64,000 nt of DNA from Plantago elongata (taxonomy: Eukaryota; Streptophyta; Magnoliopsida; Lamiales; Plantaginaceae). The notes beneath the pieces are model-generated. The model saw only the letters and a list, made by a program, of their open reading frames with translations, made no database searches and was not told the DNA's origin. Both the position numbers and the translations under genes were made by a program. Shown in pieces: positions 21,527 to 32,047 of the stretch (the stretch's first letter is position 1; each line of letters opens with the position of its first letter). The DNA is taken from positions 1 through 64,000 of the forward strand of contig JAYMSP010000072.1 in assembly GCA_036897095.1 (NCBI GenBank), written 5' to 3'.

Positions 21527-23627
21527 ATGGGCATCATTCTTCCACGATCTCTGTTTTGTTTCGATTCGATCTGATTATCGAACGATTGGTGTTTGTGAAT
21601 ATGTTATTCATTCACAATCGTAACCATTTTCTTGGTTTACATCAATGGCGTCCACTGGTTTGCTGCGAATATGCTGTCAACGATGAATATTCCGCCGGTC
21701 AATTAATTCTAACTTCGTCATCAATGATTCGTCTTCCTTTTTTTGTTCATGCTTATGATCATCCAGGAGTGTAAATTATCTCTCCAATTTTTACCGGTGA
21801 TAATTACATTTCATGGAGTAAGTCTGTTGTTCGTGCATTACGTGTAAAGAAGAAATTGGTGTTGATTGATGGTTCAATTCATGCACCTGATGTTTCCGAT
21901 ACAGTAATGTATGAAGCTTGGGAACAAGCTGATAGATCTACTCCATCTCATCTTAATTTTTATAATGTTAATTTGCCTCCTTCACTTAGTCATTCTAAAG
22001 CCTTAATTGCAAGTTCCATTAGATATCCTATATCAGATTTTTTATCTGCTAATAACTTGTCTGACAATCATTATGCTTTTAAAGCTGCTCTAACTAGTTG
22101 TGTGGAGCCAAAAACATACAAACAGGCTAGTAAAGTTGATGAATGGCAAAAGGCAATGGATGCAAAAATTCAAGCTTTAGAAAGAACCAATATCTGGTGT
22201 TTAATTGGTGACTCTTCCTAAAGACAAGCATTGTATAGGGTGTAAGTGGGTATACAAGATCAAACACAAGGCTGATGGAACTATAGAGCGTTATAAAGCT
22301 CGATTAGTTGCCATTTGCCAAGGGATATACTCAAGAGGAGGGCATTGACCATTTTCATACATTTTCTCCAGTTGCAAAAGTTACAACTGTTAGAGTTGTT
22401 CTTGCAATAGCAGCTCAAAGGCAATGGTTTTTACATCACATTGATGTTAATAACGCTTTCTTACATGGAGATCTTGATGAGGAAGTATATATGACTCCTC
22501 TACCAGGTTATTTAGCTACTGGAGATACAAAGAGTTTGTAAGCTCATCAAGAATTTATATGGACTCAAACAAGCTTCACGCCAGTGGTTCAATAAGCTAT
22601 CTTATTCCCTTACTGATTATGGTTTTGTTCAGTCAAAAGCTGATATTTCCTTGTTTATCCTACGTACAGATACTTATGAGATTATTCTTGTTTGTTAGTA
22701 GATGATATCATCAGGGAACAATGAACAAGCCATTATAGCAGTGAAGGAACATATACACAACAGTTCACCATAAAGGATTTGGGAGTGCTAAAATACATGC
22801 TGGGAATAGAGGTGGCACGTACTCCAGATGGTATATTTTTGTGTCAACGAAAGTACACTTTTGACATACTTAAAGACACTGGCTACCTAGACAGCAAGCC
22901 TATTGATTCCCCAATGGAAGTGAAGCAGAAATTTGCAACTACGGAAAGTCCATTGCTTGAAGATGGTTCTCAGTATAGGAGGTTGATTGGCAGTCTCATT
23001 TACCTTACCATCACACATCCAGATATTGTTTATCCTCTTCAGACTTTAAGCCAATACATGGCTCATCCAACCCAAGCACATTTGGCAGCTGCACATCGTC
23101 TGTTACGCTATTTAAAAGGCAATGCAGGACAAGGCGTGTTACTATCAGCAAAGAGAAGTATGCCTAGTGATTGGGCTCGATGCCCTTACACTAAACGGAG
23201 CGTCACAGGTTATGCAATATACCTGGGTGATTCTCTGATTTCCTGAAAGTCGAAGAACAACCAACCGTTAGCCGTTCATCGGCTGAGGCAGAGTATGATG
23301 CATTGGCCTTCACTACTTGTGAGGTTCAGTGGCTTCTCTTTCTCTTAAAAGATCTGGGAATTTCTCTTCCTACAACAACTTCTATCTATACGGATTCAAG
23401 GAGTGCATTATGCATTGCTGAAAACCCGGTATTACATGAAAAAACGAAGCATATCCAGATTGACTATCACTTTACTCGTGAGAAGCTGCAAGCTGGCATC
23501 ATCAAAATCATACAAATTCCTACAGCTCAAAATGTTCCCGATCTTCAAACTAAACCTATGCCCCTGGATTTACTTGGAATATTCAGCTCCAAGATGCATT
23601 GATTAATATCCACGCGCATCTTGAGAG

Positions 23628-23860
23628 GGTCTCAAGAGAATCAGAACGAAGAAGAAAACAAGATCAAAGGAGAAAGGCGCGTTTAATTCAAATTGTCGTT
23701 ATATTCCGTTTATGAGTTAGTTATAACTATTTTTCTAGTTTAGCAAGACAGTTATAATTCTCTTACAGAGAACATCAAATTGTAAACTTACTTTGTGATA
23801 TTGTAATCCTTCATTCACATTCAAGAATCGATACAACTTGATTTTTCTATACTTTCTCTC
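23628..23860 (+). repeat. Right LTR of the copia fossil (approximate ends)
   Basis: Preceded by the purine-rich TTGAGAGGG, a candidate polypurine tract, and similar to the left repeat over its length. It ends near ATACTTTCTCTC, where sequence matching the oxygenase 3' region takes over. Confidence 0.7.
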
Positions 23861-23920
23861 AGAGCTCATATTTTTCTCTCAAAATAATCTACATATGTTC
23901 CCAATAATTTCACAATGCCA
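23854..23920 (+). pseudogene. Remnant of 2-oxoglutarate oxygenase, 3'-end piece
   Basis: CTCTCAGAGCTC, then TCTCAAAATAATCTACATATG and TTTCACAATG, match the 3' region of the intact oxygenase at about 25950-26010 (CTCTCAGAGCTC, TCTCATAAATAATCAGCATATG, TCTCACAATC). With the piece at 21206 it brackets the copia element. The roughly 450 bp that separate these points in the intact gene are absent here. Confidence 0.6.
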
Positions 23921-24519
23921 ACTTGTTCGAGCTTTCATGGAAACACGTTACCAAGTCACCAGTAATGAAACTTTAAAACCCTGTGATTGTTCGACTAGTT
24001 AGACATCTAGAAGGAAAGTCTTGATGTTACCGCGTAAATGCACAAGGTGATGTTTAGTTAGGAACCTCGGTTTTAGAAGCTTTATCATTTAGGTTATCAC
24101 AAGACGCGTGTTTTACAAACTCTGGGAGCAAGGCGAGGACTGTACATATGTTCAGTTCTCCAGATCCTAAGTATGAGACTGGATCAGTAGATGAACAGAT
24201 TAATAACAAAAGCCAAGTTTTTTCCAAAAGAATGAAAAACAAATTATGGATTTTTTTTCCCCACAACTATCAGCAGGGAAAATGACAGATTCTGAGATCA
24301 GTGTTTGATTTTTCTGCAATTCAGTGCCTACATTGTTTGACTTTTTCTAATTGAATGATGCCACTATCACATGAAATTGACATCATAAACAATGTATTTT
24401 GAACTTGAGAAATTCAAAAGATTGATATTATCCAAACTCAGCATGAAATTCATAAGTTATAACAGCTTCACAACAATTATAAGTATCAAACTTCATTTAC
24501 AGAGAACCATATCAAATCA
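23921..24519 (+). other. Upstream region of the intact oxygenase
   Basis: AT-rich; holds the promoter and leader of the gene at 24520. The minus-strand open frame at 24054-24266 has no recognisable domain. Confidence 0.4.
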
Positions 24520-25929
24520 ATGGCGACTATGACAAATGTACCAGAAGTGCTCCCAGAAGTAAGACACTGCATCACAGTTCAGGAACTGGTGCAGAAAGAC
24601 GAAAATGAGGTGCCTGATTCATACATATGGAAAGACACTTTTAATTACGGACCCATAAACCTAAGGGCTCCGCTCGCAATAGAAATCCCAGTTATTGATT
24701 TCAGCCAACTGATTTCAACACAAGGAGCAGTAAGCAATGCGGAGCTGGAGAAGCTCCGGACGGCTCTCAGCTCATGGGGTTGCTTTCAGGTAAATTCATC
24801 ACCTTTTTCATGATTGTCTGTTTCACCACAAAACAAGTGTTGACAAAAATTTCTTAAGTTACCAGTTGATAAACCATGGGATGGAGAGTTCCTTCCTGGA
24901 TGAAATACGCAAAATTTCCAGACAGTTTTTCAACCTGCCTATGGAGGAGAAGCAAAAATATGCCAGGCCAGAGGGTGGCGTTGAAGGGTATGGCAACGAT
25001 GCGTTTCTTTTCGAGAACCAATCGCTTGATTGGGTTGATCGGCTTGCTCTAAAAGTTACTCCCAAGGAGCAGCAAAATCTCCAGTATTGGCCTGAAAATC
25101 CACAATCTTTCAGGTTAGAGTAGTCAATGCTTACAGAAATTTAATCCCAGAAAAGAAAAAGTAAAGAAGCTAATGATGTTCTTTCTAGATTTTCACAATT
25201 AACATCAGAAACTAATCTATAAGAAGCTTTTAGAAACTGATGCAAATCACATTATGCAGGAACATATTGCATCAGTATGCTGATCTTACACTAGACGTCC
25301 AAAACAAACTTCTCAAGTCTATCGCAAGGTCAATTAGCTTACCTGAAGATTGTTTCTTGAACCGATTTGGCAAGCAACCAAAAACATATGCGAGATTCAA
25401 CTACTATCCCAGGTGCTCAAGGCCAGGTTTAGTGAACGGGTTCAAGCCACACGCAGACGGGAGTGGGATAACTATTCTTCTACAAGACAAACAAGTTGAA
25501 GGCCTTCAAGTTCATAAAGACGGGCAATGGTATCTAGTTCCTATTATGTCCAATGCTCTTTTCATTAACCTTGGTGATCAACTGGAGGTATATTCTAGCT
25601 CCAGATACTTTTTCTTTAGGAAGAGATAAACATTTAGGTCACAGGAACATATAGTTTAAGATTTTCACTGCTGTTTTTTGCAGATAATGAGTAATGGGAT
25701 GCTCAGGAGCCCTGTGCATAGAGCAGTTACAAATTCGGAGAGGGAGAGAATGACCTTAGCTATGTTCCATTCTCCGGATGATGAAAGTGAGATTGGACCT
25801 GTAGAGGAGCTAGTTGATGACAAAAGGCCAAGATTGTACAAGAAAGTAACAAATTACTCGGCGAACTATTTCTACTACTTTCAGCAGGGAAAGAGGCCTA
25901 TTGATGCAGTTAAGAGTTTAGGTGACTGA
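24520..25929 (+). CDS. 2-oxoglutarate/Fe(II)-dependent dioxygenase, SRG1-like (DOXC class)
   Basis: A soluble non-haem iron oxygenase that couples 2-oxoglutarate decarboxylation to hydroxylation or demethylation of a small molecule. Exons 24520-24789, 24866-25113, 25260-25587 and 25684-25929 give 363 aa, the normal length. The N-terminal DIOX_N domain holds IPVIDFSQLIS and LRTALSSWGCFQLINHGMES. The catalytic domain has ARFNYYPRCSRPG, the metal ligands H237 and D239 (GFKPHADGSGITILLQD) and H294 (SPVHRAVTNSERERMTLAMF). The 2-oxoglutarate-binding Arg is R304 in an RMT triplet where RxS is usual. Relatives include protein SRG1 and alkaloid or flavonoid demethylases and hydroxylases; the substrate cannot be told. 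A dead tandem paralogue split by a copia element lies immediately upstream. Confidence 0.93.
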
Positions 25930-27786
25930 AATTTTCACTAGATGTGTTATCTCTCAGAGCTCGAACCTAATGTCTCTTTTCTCATAAATAATCAGCATAT
26001 GTACTCATCTCACAATCATATCCATTCCATCTCAAAGAAGTTTGTTCAAGCTGATAATACAACAGAGATTCTAATGAGATGGCAATTACACCAAGAAGGA
26101 ACCGCGAAAGTGATGTTCAGTTAGATCAAGGATCTCAACAAAACCAAGGTACTTGAACAGAAAAAAGTTACATACAGACTTTACAACAGTGTTACATGAA
26201 ATCAACCCACCTTCACCTAAACTCAGTCAGTACCTTATGTAAAACAAAGGCACACGGCATGATAGGATACAACAGAACTTGAAAATAAAAGATCAAAACA
26301 GAGCAAAAATATGCAGTGAAGCATCTTTTGCAGAAGTACACTACACTGTACACACTACACACCCTGGGACACCATAATCCATTTGAGCCATCATTTGTAC
26401 AAGATACTCTCGTAAGCACCACCAATAGACAACGGTGAAGCATCCCGAACCAAACCTCCACCACACAATCAAAATGGTGAAAATTGATTTGAGTATCAGA
26501 CCTGAGGCAAAGAACGCGAGCTCATAAGTAGTGGCTTACGAATGTGTAGAGCATTGGTGTATTGGCATTGTGGTTAACTACATTATGTGTATCATAGCTG
26601 GCTACACATTCACAACATAGCATTTGAATAAAGTTGTCAAAAACTAGCAGTGCTATTCAGCTCCAATCTTATGAAACCACGATTGGTTGGCATCCATCAA
26701 TAAGTACCCGTCCAGTGGAAATAATTGAATTACAGTTAACCAAAATAAATATACATAGTACCGCATTTACTTTCAAGATTTTAAACCAACATAAAAAATA
26801 CATAGCAATGGAATGAAACGATTAATGTCACAAAACTTAGCTTATATGAATTCTTACAATTTGATTGCCATATAGAAAGAACTCCCACATCCAGGGAAAC
26901 AGTATCTCATCGCTCCAAGTTAGATTAACCGATACTCTCTATCCCATCACTAAAAGGCTAGATTAACTGGTACTCTCTGCCAACAGACTAATTCCACTCA
27001 ACTTAAGGTAGTGCAACAAGGCTCTACACTTTCTACTAGCAGACCAAGTAATTAATCTGCACACAGAGAGGAGAGGAGTACTTAAGGGATTGGAACATCA
27101 AATTACTTGGTTAACTGGTAATAATCTGATGTTCCAATCCCAGTAACAAATTATTACGTGGCAGACCAAGATAACAAACTTAGTAACCAAAACCAATTAA
27201 GAAGTCGAGCAAAATAGATCATTCCCTTTCCGCATATCATTCACCGCATTTTTTTTATTAATTACTGACACCATCCAACAACAATAGCTGCACACAAAGA
27301 GGAATCATTTGACTTACCAACTACAACAATGACAAAATGCACCTATGACCACACCAACTCACAAAATTAAATAAGTCACTATCTGAACTCTCAGAATCTT
27401 GGCACATAACTACCCCAAGCACACCACCAGCAGAATATTTTCAAAATATGTCTATCACATACACACGTTGCAAATTTACCAAAGTACTCAAGTGTTAGTT
27501 GCATTGTGTATCTGAATTATGAAGAAACGGATTCCAACGATGAAGCAACTTAAGAGCATACTAGCAACACTAATTCTGAATAAACTTGAATGCAAAGGAT
27601 CCAAATGAGAGACACATTAACGAATTCAGTTATTCAATATAGATAGAACCATAGCCCTGTACAAGATTTATCATCATTATCATTCATAACGACTAATAAA
27701 GTAAACTCATGATTTCCACACCCGATAAACAACAGATTGGAATCGAGCATTACCTACAACAACAAAGAGACAATAAACCACCACGC
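25930..27786. other. Region between convergent oxygenase and arogenate dehydrogenase genes
   Basis: Contains the 3' untranslated regions of both genes. On the minus strand, TTGTAG followed by GTAATG at about 27755-27765 resembles a splice donor, so the arogenate dehydrogenase transcript may have a 3'-UTR intron. A 15-bp perfect inverted repeat lies at 27086-27141. Open frames at 25942-26124, 26213-26464 and 26634-26816 look like noise. Confidence 0.45.
27086..27141. repeat. Perfect 15-bp inverted repeat (hairpin)
   Basis: GGGATTGGAACATCA at 27086-27100 pairs exactly with TGATGTTCCAATCCC at 27127-27141 around a 26-base loop containing GGTTAACTGG. It lies downstream of the arogenate dehydrogenase coding region, perhaps within its 3' untranslated region. 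Confidence 0.7.
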
Positions 27787-29040
27787 CTAATTGTTCATCA
27801 TACTCCCCGAATAAGGCGCACTAGGCGGGAACAACCCAGGAGGAGCCCCATTCTTCCCCACCGTTTCTGATTGAGCAGGTGCCATGGTATCCGAATGAGA
27901 CGTCTTAGTCTCCGGATGAGGTGCACCAGGCGGCAACAAGCCAGGAGGAGACCCATTCTTCGGCAGCTTCGCCAATATCGGCCTCTTCACACCTCCTTCC
28001 TCCGATTTCGCAAACAACTGCTTCCTCAAGACCTCATGCAAATGCCCAAACAGCTCCTTCTTCAACGCCTCAAACGCCAAATCCAACCTCTCCAGCTCCT
28101 CCATAGCATTCTTATTATACATAAACAACCCATAGTACAAATCAAAACTGTCACTGGAAGTATTCTCCACCAAGTTCAACAATGTCTCATACCCTTTCGT
28201 GTTAATCGGCGTCGATTCCAGCTGCAACTTCTCCAAAATCCTCCCCATCGTATGGGTAATAAACTGCGAACCGGCGGCATACTTATCGTGCTCCGCACAA
28301 GTCATCTCCACCATCCTACACCCTTCCTTAGCAAAAATATCCAAAAAGCTTTCAACCCTAACAATCCTACTCTCCTCATTCCCGATCCTCACCTTATCAA
28401 ACACAAACGGCAAGTCCTTCCAGCTCACCTTCCCACTCTCAGGCCCAAACATAGGATGAGTACACAGAATATCAAAATGCGAAGGCAAATTCTGCACAAA
28501 CACATTTCTCGGAAACTCCTTAACCGAAAGCACATCAACGAACAGCGTATTCCTCCTCAATCGCTGCAGAGGAAGCGATTTGAGCACCGATTCAGTCGAA
28601 ATGATCGAAGTGCAGAACAGTATCACATCCGGATGCTGCTCACACAAGTCATGCGGATCGGTGAAGAAGCTCGCGCCGAGTGAATTCGCAATCGACTGGT
28701 AGTTCGATCGGGAGAAGGCGAAGACGGTGTGACCTTGCCTGACGAACGCCTTGGCGAGAAATTGTCCGAAGTTTCCGAATCCGATAACGGCGATTTTGAG
28801 CTTGGTCGATTGGGCGAAGCGGTGGTTGAGATGCGCCTCGTAGTCGTAGGGCTGAGCGGCGTCGATTGCGCGGATGGTGAGGCGGTGTCCGCGGCGGGAA
28901 TGGTGGGTGCGGTGAGGGGTGGAGGGGAAGGGGAGTTGGTGAGGGAGGAGAGTGGTGGAGGAGGTGGTGGTGGTCGTGGAGGGTGGTTGTGCGGTGAGTG
29001 TGTGGTGGTGGTGGTGCTGGACTGAGGAGAATGTAAGCAT
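27787..29040 (-). CDS. Arogenate dehydrogenase, plastidial (TyrA)
   Basis: The enzyme oxidatively decarboxylates L-arogenate to L-tyrosine with NADP in the plastid, the last step of tyrosine synthesis. A single exon of 417 aa is read from the ATG at 29040 (MLTFSSVQHHHHH). An in-frame ATG at 29106 would add 22 residues, but the inner start resembles known plant N-termini. Residues to about 60 are Ser/Thr/Pro/His-rich and fit a transit peptide. The Rossmann motif is GFGNFG (about residues 87-92). Further landmarks are DPHDLCEQHPDVILFCTSI, LFVDVLSVKEFPRNVF, ILCTHPMFGPESGK, AAGSQFITHTMGRILEKL and KGYETLLNLVENTSSDSFDL. The C-terminus adds an unusual tail with two similar segments, KNGSPPGLLPPGAPHPE and KNGAPPGLFPPSAPYSG. 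A minus-strand TATA candidate lies at 29151-29157. Confidence 0.95.
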   Translation of the reverse strand: MLTFSSVQHHHHHTLTAQPPSTTTTTSSTTLLPHQLPFPSTPHRTHHSRRGHRLTIRAIDAAQPYDYEAHLNHRFAQSTKLKIAVIGFGNFGQFLAKAFVRQGHTVFAFSRSNYQSIANSLGASFFTDPHDLCEQHPDVILFCTSIISTESVLKSLPLQRLRRNTLFVDVLSVKEFPRNVFVQNLPSHFDILCTHPMFGPESGKVSWKDLPFVFDKVRIGNEESRIVRVESFLDIFAKEGCRMVEMTCAEHDKYAAGSQFITHTMGRILEKLQLESTPINTKGYETLLNLVENTSSDSFDLYYGLFMYNKNAMEELERLDLAFEALKKELFGHLHEVLRKQLFAKSEEGGVKRPILAKLPKNGSPPGLLPPGAPHPETKTSHSDTMAPAQSETVGKNGAPPGLFPPSAPYSGSMMNN

Positions 29041-29150
29041 GTTGTGGTTTATGTGGAAAGTGGTGAAATGGGAGTTTTGGGAAATGTTTGTGTGAGAGGA
29101 AAACACGCAGTGGGAGGTGTTTGTGCGTTAATGGAGGTGGAGGGGGAGGA

Positions 29151-29157
29151 TTTTATA
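29151..29157 (-). promoter_or_regulatory. Candidate TATA box of arogenate dehydrogenase
   Basis: CATATAAAATCC on the minus strand lies about 110 bp upstream of the preferred ATG at 29040. With this promoter, the ATG at 29106 would sit only about 45 bp from the TATA box, which gives it a very short leader and favours the inner start. Confidence 0.5.
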
Positions 29158-30394
29158 TGTGGTGTTGTTGGGTACTTGGGGTAGATGGGTGGAATATGGC
29201 TGCTCAGTTTTTGACAGTATTCAATCTCCAAATCTTATGTCAAAGTGGTGTGAACAACTGAAAAATATTCTGAATTCTCTGAATATAGATTAATAATAAT
29301 TACGTCTAAAATTAAATGAAAAATTCAACCTATTTAATAACTATAATTATAATAGTATATCTCAAGAAAAAGAACAACTCCAGATCTTATTAATCATATT
29401 TTCTTCTCATTCTTTTTTCTTTACTTCTTCTTAATTTCTGGTAGTATTAAATAATCTCGACTACTATTTGAACGGTCTTAACGTACAAATTCAACACACA
29501 GAGAGATACTTAGATGGATTCGATATCCCATACATATGAAGACGAATACAAAATGGAGATATAAGGTGGTACGGACTCTCACTTAGTTAAAACACAAACT
29601 TTTTATTTTAACTCAATGATTTAATTGGATGATTAAACGAGTTACTATATAGTATGATTGTATGTTTAGTACAAAGTGGGTTGATATGCATTACATTAAC
29701 ATGAACGAGATTGCAACCCATGTTAGTAACTAAGTTATTATCTTACCTTTTTAGAATTCAGATATAGACTGAGAATGTGATTGAAGTTGAACAATTAGTT
29801 AAATTTTTAATAAATTACATGTTATGTATAATATAATGTTAACTAATCACCTTATTAACATTCACTAAACATTCTTATTGGAATGTGAAATCAATTGATA
29901 ACATAACTCATAAGATCATGTTAAACACAATTAGAGTAATTTGAATTCATTCTCAATGATTAAATTATCAATTGGCATTCACTAAACATATGTATGGTGA
30001 ATAAACCACTTCACTTTGGTCCAATCGGATAAAATTAGTTGATAATATTTAAATCGACTAAACATGCACAGTCCATATGATATTTATAGTTGATCATATG
30101 ATGTCGATGTAATTAAAAATATATAAAAAGAGAAATTTGATTTTCAAAAAAAGATTTATTTTTCCGTTTCAAAATCGTCGTTTGCCCAAGACACACAATA
30201 AAAGAATGACCTAACCCGTTGCTTTACCTCCATCTTTTCAGATGGATATTCATCGAAATTAAAATATAATCATAGAACTTAATTAACTAAGCCCTTAATT
30301 GATTATTACTAACCTACACCATTAAACTGTTGTTATTCTTATTCCACATCTAACATGATACACGATGTATCAATCAAAAGTCCATAAAGTAATA

Positions 30395-30596
30395 CTCTCC
30401 ATCCCATCAAACTTTATATATTAAAATTAATGGATAATTTTATACGAAAAGTTAAAGTAATAATAAAAAAATAAATAAGGTGGAAAAAAATATAATTTTA
30501 ATAACAAAATATATAATTTTTGTATAAAGTTTAAATTGTTTATTATTTATTAATAATAAAATAATTTTATTTTTTAATAATGTACAGTCAAAAGAG
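30395..30596. mobile_element. Probable degenerate Stowaway MITE
   Basis: The left end CTCTCCATCCCATCAAACTT after TA (30393-30394) is a typical Stowaway terminus. The right end reads AAAGAG before TA (30597-30598) and is worn. The interior is AT-rich with TATAAAGTTT inverted against AAACTTTATA. Confidence 0.55.
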
Positions 30597-30885
30597 TATG
30601 AAATTTATTGGTACGATTAAGGTATTATAGTTCATTTTCTCAACATTGACGATTGAGATTGATAGATTATTTTTTTAATAGTGGGAGTTTTTGAAAATAA
30701 TAAATGTAAGTTGGCTAGTGGCATATTGTCAGATTCTCCAGCTTGTCTATCTACTACTTTTGCTGCTGCTTCCTTTGTTTGACCGTTTGGTTTAATGACT
30801 ACTATCCCATGTTATGTATGTATTGATGATGTATAGCATACCTTGTCTTTCTTGCTTGCTTCTTGTGTTTTTGTGTTTCAAATTA

Positions 30886-31033
30886 GGGGTTGATTTACGT
30901 GGCATTTGAATGGTGATTTTGATGAAATTGTGTTTGGAATGAAATTGAAATTGAGTATTTAAAGTGTATTTTAGGCCATATTAATATTTATCGAGTCAAA
31001 TGGGAGCATTTAAATGCCTGACCAATCAGCCTC
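30886..31033. mobile_element. Tourist/Harbinger-like MITE, 148 bp
   Basis: Flanked by TTA on both sides (30883-30885 and 31034-31036), with ends GGGGTTGATT and AATCAGCCTC. The interior is the reverse complement of the elements at 31889 and 41163 (TTTGGAATGAAATTGAAATT, then AAGTGTATTTTAGGCC and CGAGTCAAATGG), so it is inserted in the opposite orientation. Confidence 0.75.
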
Positions 31034-31131
31034 TTACTCATTCAAACGGAGAGTAGCCACGTATCATTTTGAACTTTACATTTGTTCTTGCAATTTTGTT
31101 GACCAGTATCACTAAACAATGATATGATTAA

Positions 31132-31255
31132 ATTATGATAACGAATTGCAGCTCTGTTGGTAAAACAATTCACCTTTAATTAATATTTCGGGAGTTTGAG
31201 TTAGCCGTTTAGGAAAAAGGAAATTAATAAAGTTCTAACTACCAGCTATATTACT
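31132..31255 (+). mobile_element. Short tRNA-derived SINE
   Basis: Bounded by exact repeats ATGATATGATTAA at 31119-31131 and 31256-31268. The head TTGCAGCTCTGTTGGTAAAA is a box A-like tRNA sequence, and GAGTTTGAGTT stands at the box B position. It is close in sequence to the element at 60197, with an A-rich end before the right repeat. Confidence 0.75.
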
Positions 31256-31635
31256 ATGATATGATTAAGGTCTAAACATCACATGTTAACTTATTAGATA
31301 TTTTAGATAGTATAATTTAAGATTATCTTCAGAAATAGTAACCGTTGTGTCATCAAGATGTATAAATTGTTATCATAGTGTTACTACTTACTAGTGCAGG
31401 AACACACACTAAACTTTAAGTTAATAGAGAAATAAAAGTCTAATCTAATGGCCAATGTGGCCAATAAAGCACGTTTGAAACGTAGTAACACTATGTGAAC
31501 ATGCGAAGCACTTGTTTATATCAAAGCCACCAAGTGAAAAGGGCCATTGACATGGACACATGAATCAACAAATTCTATTCACCATTAAAGTTTTGACTTA
31601 TGAAGGCAATGTCCAACATAAGGAGTAGCAAATTT

Positions 31636-31715
31636 TTACTTTTTTTGAAAAGGTTAATCTGGTGGTTAAAGTTGAAACGTTTTACCAACTGAGTTGCACT
31701 TCGTTATCTAAAGAA
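31636..31715 (-). mobile_element. Short tRNA-derived SINE, reverse orientation
   Basis: The minus strand reads ACGAAGTGCAACTCAGTTGG, then TAAAACGTTTCAAC, the head of the same SINE family, running into an A-rich tail. Imperfect flanking repeats TAGCAAATTT (31626) and TAGCAATTT (31716) may be the target duplication. Box B is not clear. Confidence 0.55.
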
Positions 31716-31725
31716 TAGCAATTTA

Positions 31726-31843
31726 GGGGCTGGTTGAAAAGCAATTTGAATTGAAAAATATCCATTTAAATAGTTTGTTTTATGTATAAAATAAATTATT
31801 TAAATGAATATTTTCCAATTCAAATCGCTTCCCAATCAGCCCC
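31726..31843. mobile_element. Palindromic Tourist/Harbinger-like MITE, 118 bp
   Basis: TTA on both sides (31723-31725 and 31844-31846). The left GGGGCTGGTTGAAAAGCAAT and right end CGCTTCCCAATCAGCCCC are near inverted copies. The pairing continues inward (AATATCCATTTAAAT against ATTTAAATGAATATT), so almost the whole element folds into one long hairpin. Confidence 0.8.
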
Positions 31844-31888
31844 TTAATTTACAAATTTCTAATAATAGCTTTTTAAGAGTTACTTTTA

Positions 31889-32047
31889 GGGGTTGTTTGT
31901 CAAGCAATTGTAATCAGTCAATTTGACTCGATGAACAGTGATTTGGCCTAAAATACACTTCAAATATTCTCATTTCAATTTCATTACAAATACAATTTCA
32001 CCAAAATCCATTCAAATGCGCATTGAAATTTTATACCAATCAGCCCC
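31889..32047. mobile_element. Tourist/Harbinger-like MITE, 159 bp
   Basis: TTA on both sides (31886-31888 and 32048-32050), with ends GGGGTTGTTTG and CCAATCAGCCCC. The core is TTTGACTCGATGAACAGTGA followed by AAAATACACTTCAAATA, shared with the copies at 20243, 30886 and 41163. Confidence 0.8.

Larger units (their letters stand above)
21306..23860 (+). mobile_element. Decayed Ty1/copia LTR retrotransposon (fossil)
   Basis: Direct terminal repeats of about 220-235 bp lie at roughly 21306-21526 and 23628-23860. Both carry AATTCAAATTGTCGTTATAT and TTCACATTCAAGA. The parts seen between them are a gag-like N-terminal region, reverse transcriptase sequence (for example [20 protein letters not shown] and MLGIEVARTPDGIFLCQRKY) and an RNase H-like end (IYTDSRSALCIAENPVLHEK). 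That order and wording are typical of Ty1/copia. It is far from whole, with several breaks, and cannot be active. By eye the two terminal repeats differ at very roughly one base in twelve to fifteen, suggesting an insertion some millions of years old. It is flanked on both sides by pieces of a dead oxygenase gene. Confidence 0.9.

Noticed and set aside
27871-28683. 270-codon plus-strand open frame
   Set aside because: It lies fully antisense to the arogenate dehydrogenase coding region; its low-complexity Arg/Leu/Gln composition is the mirror of that gene's codon use.
24520-29040. Biosynthetic gene cluster (oxygenase plus arogenate dehydrogenase, with the nearby WSD1 and NPF genes)
   Set aside because: The genes belong to unrelated pathways, and no scaffold-forming enzyme is present. 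Neighbourhood alone does not support joint function.
29040-29106. Upstream ATG of arogenate dehydrogenase as the true start
   Set aside because: It is in frame but would leave a very short leader after the TATA box at 29151, and the inner start matches known N-termini better. It remains possible.
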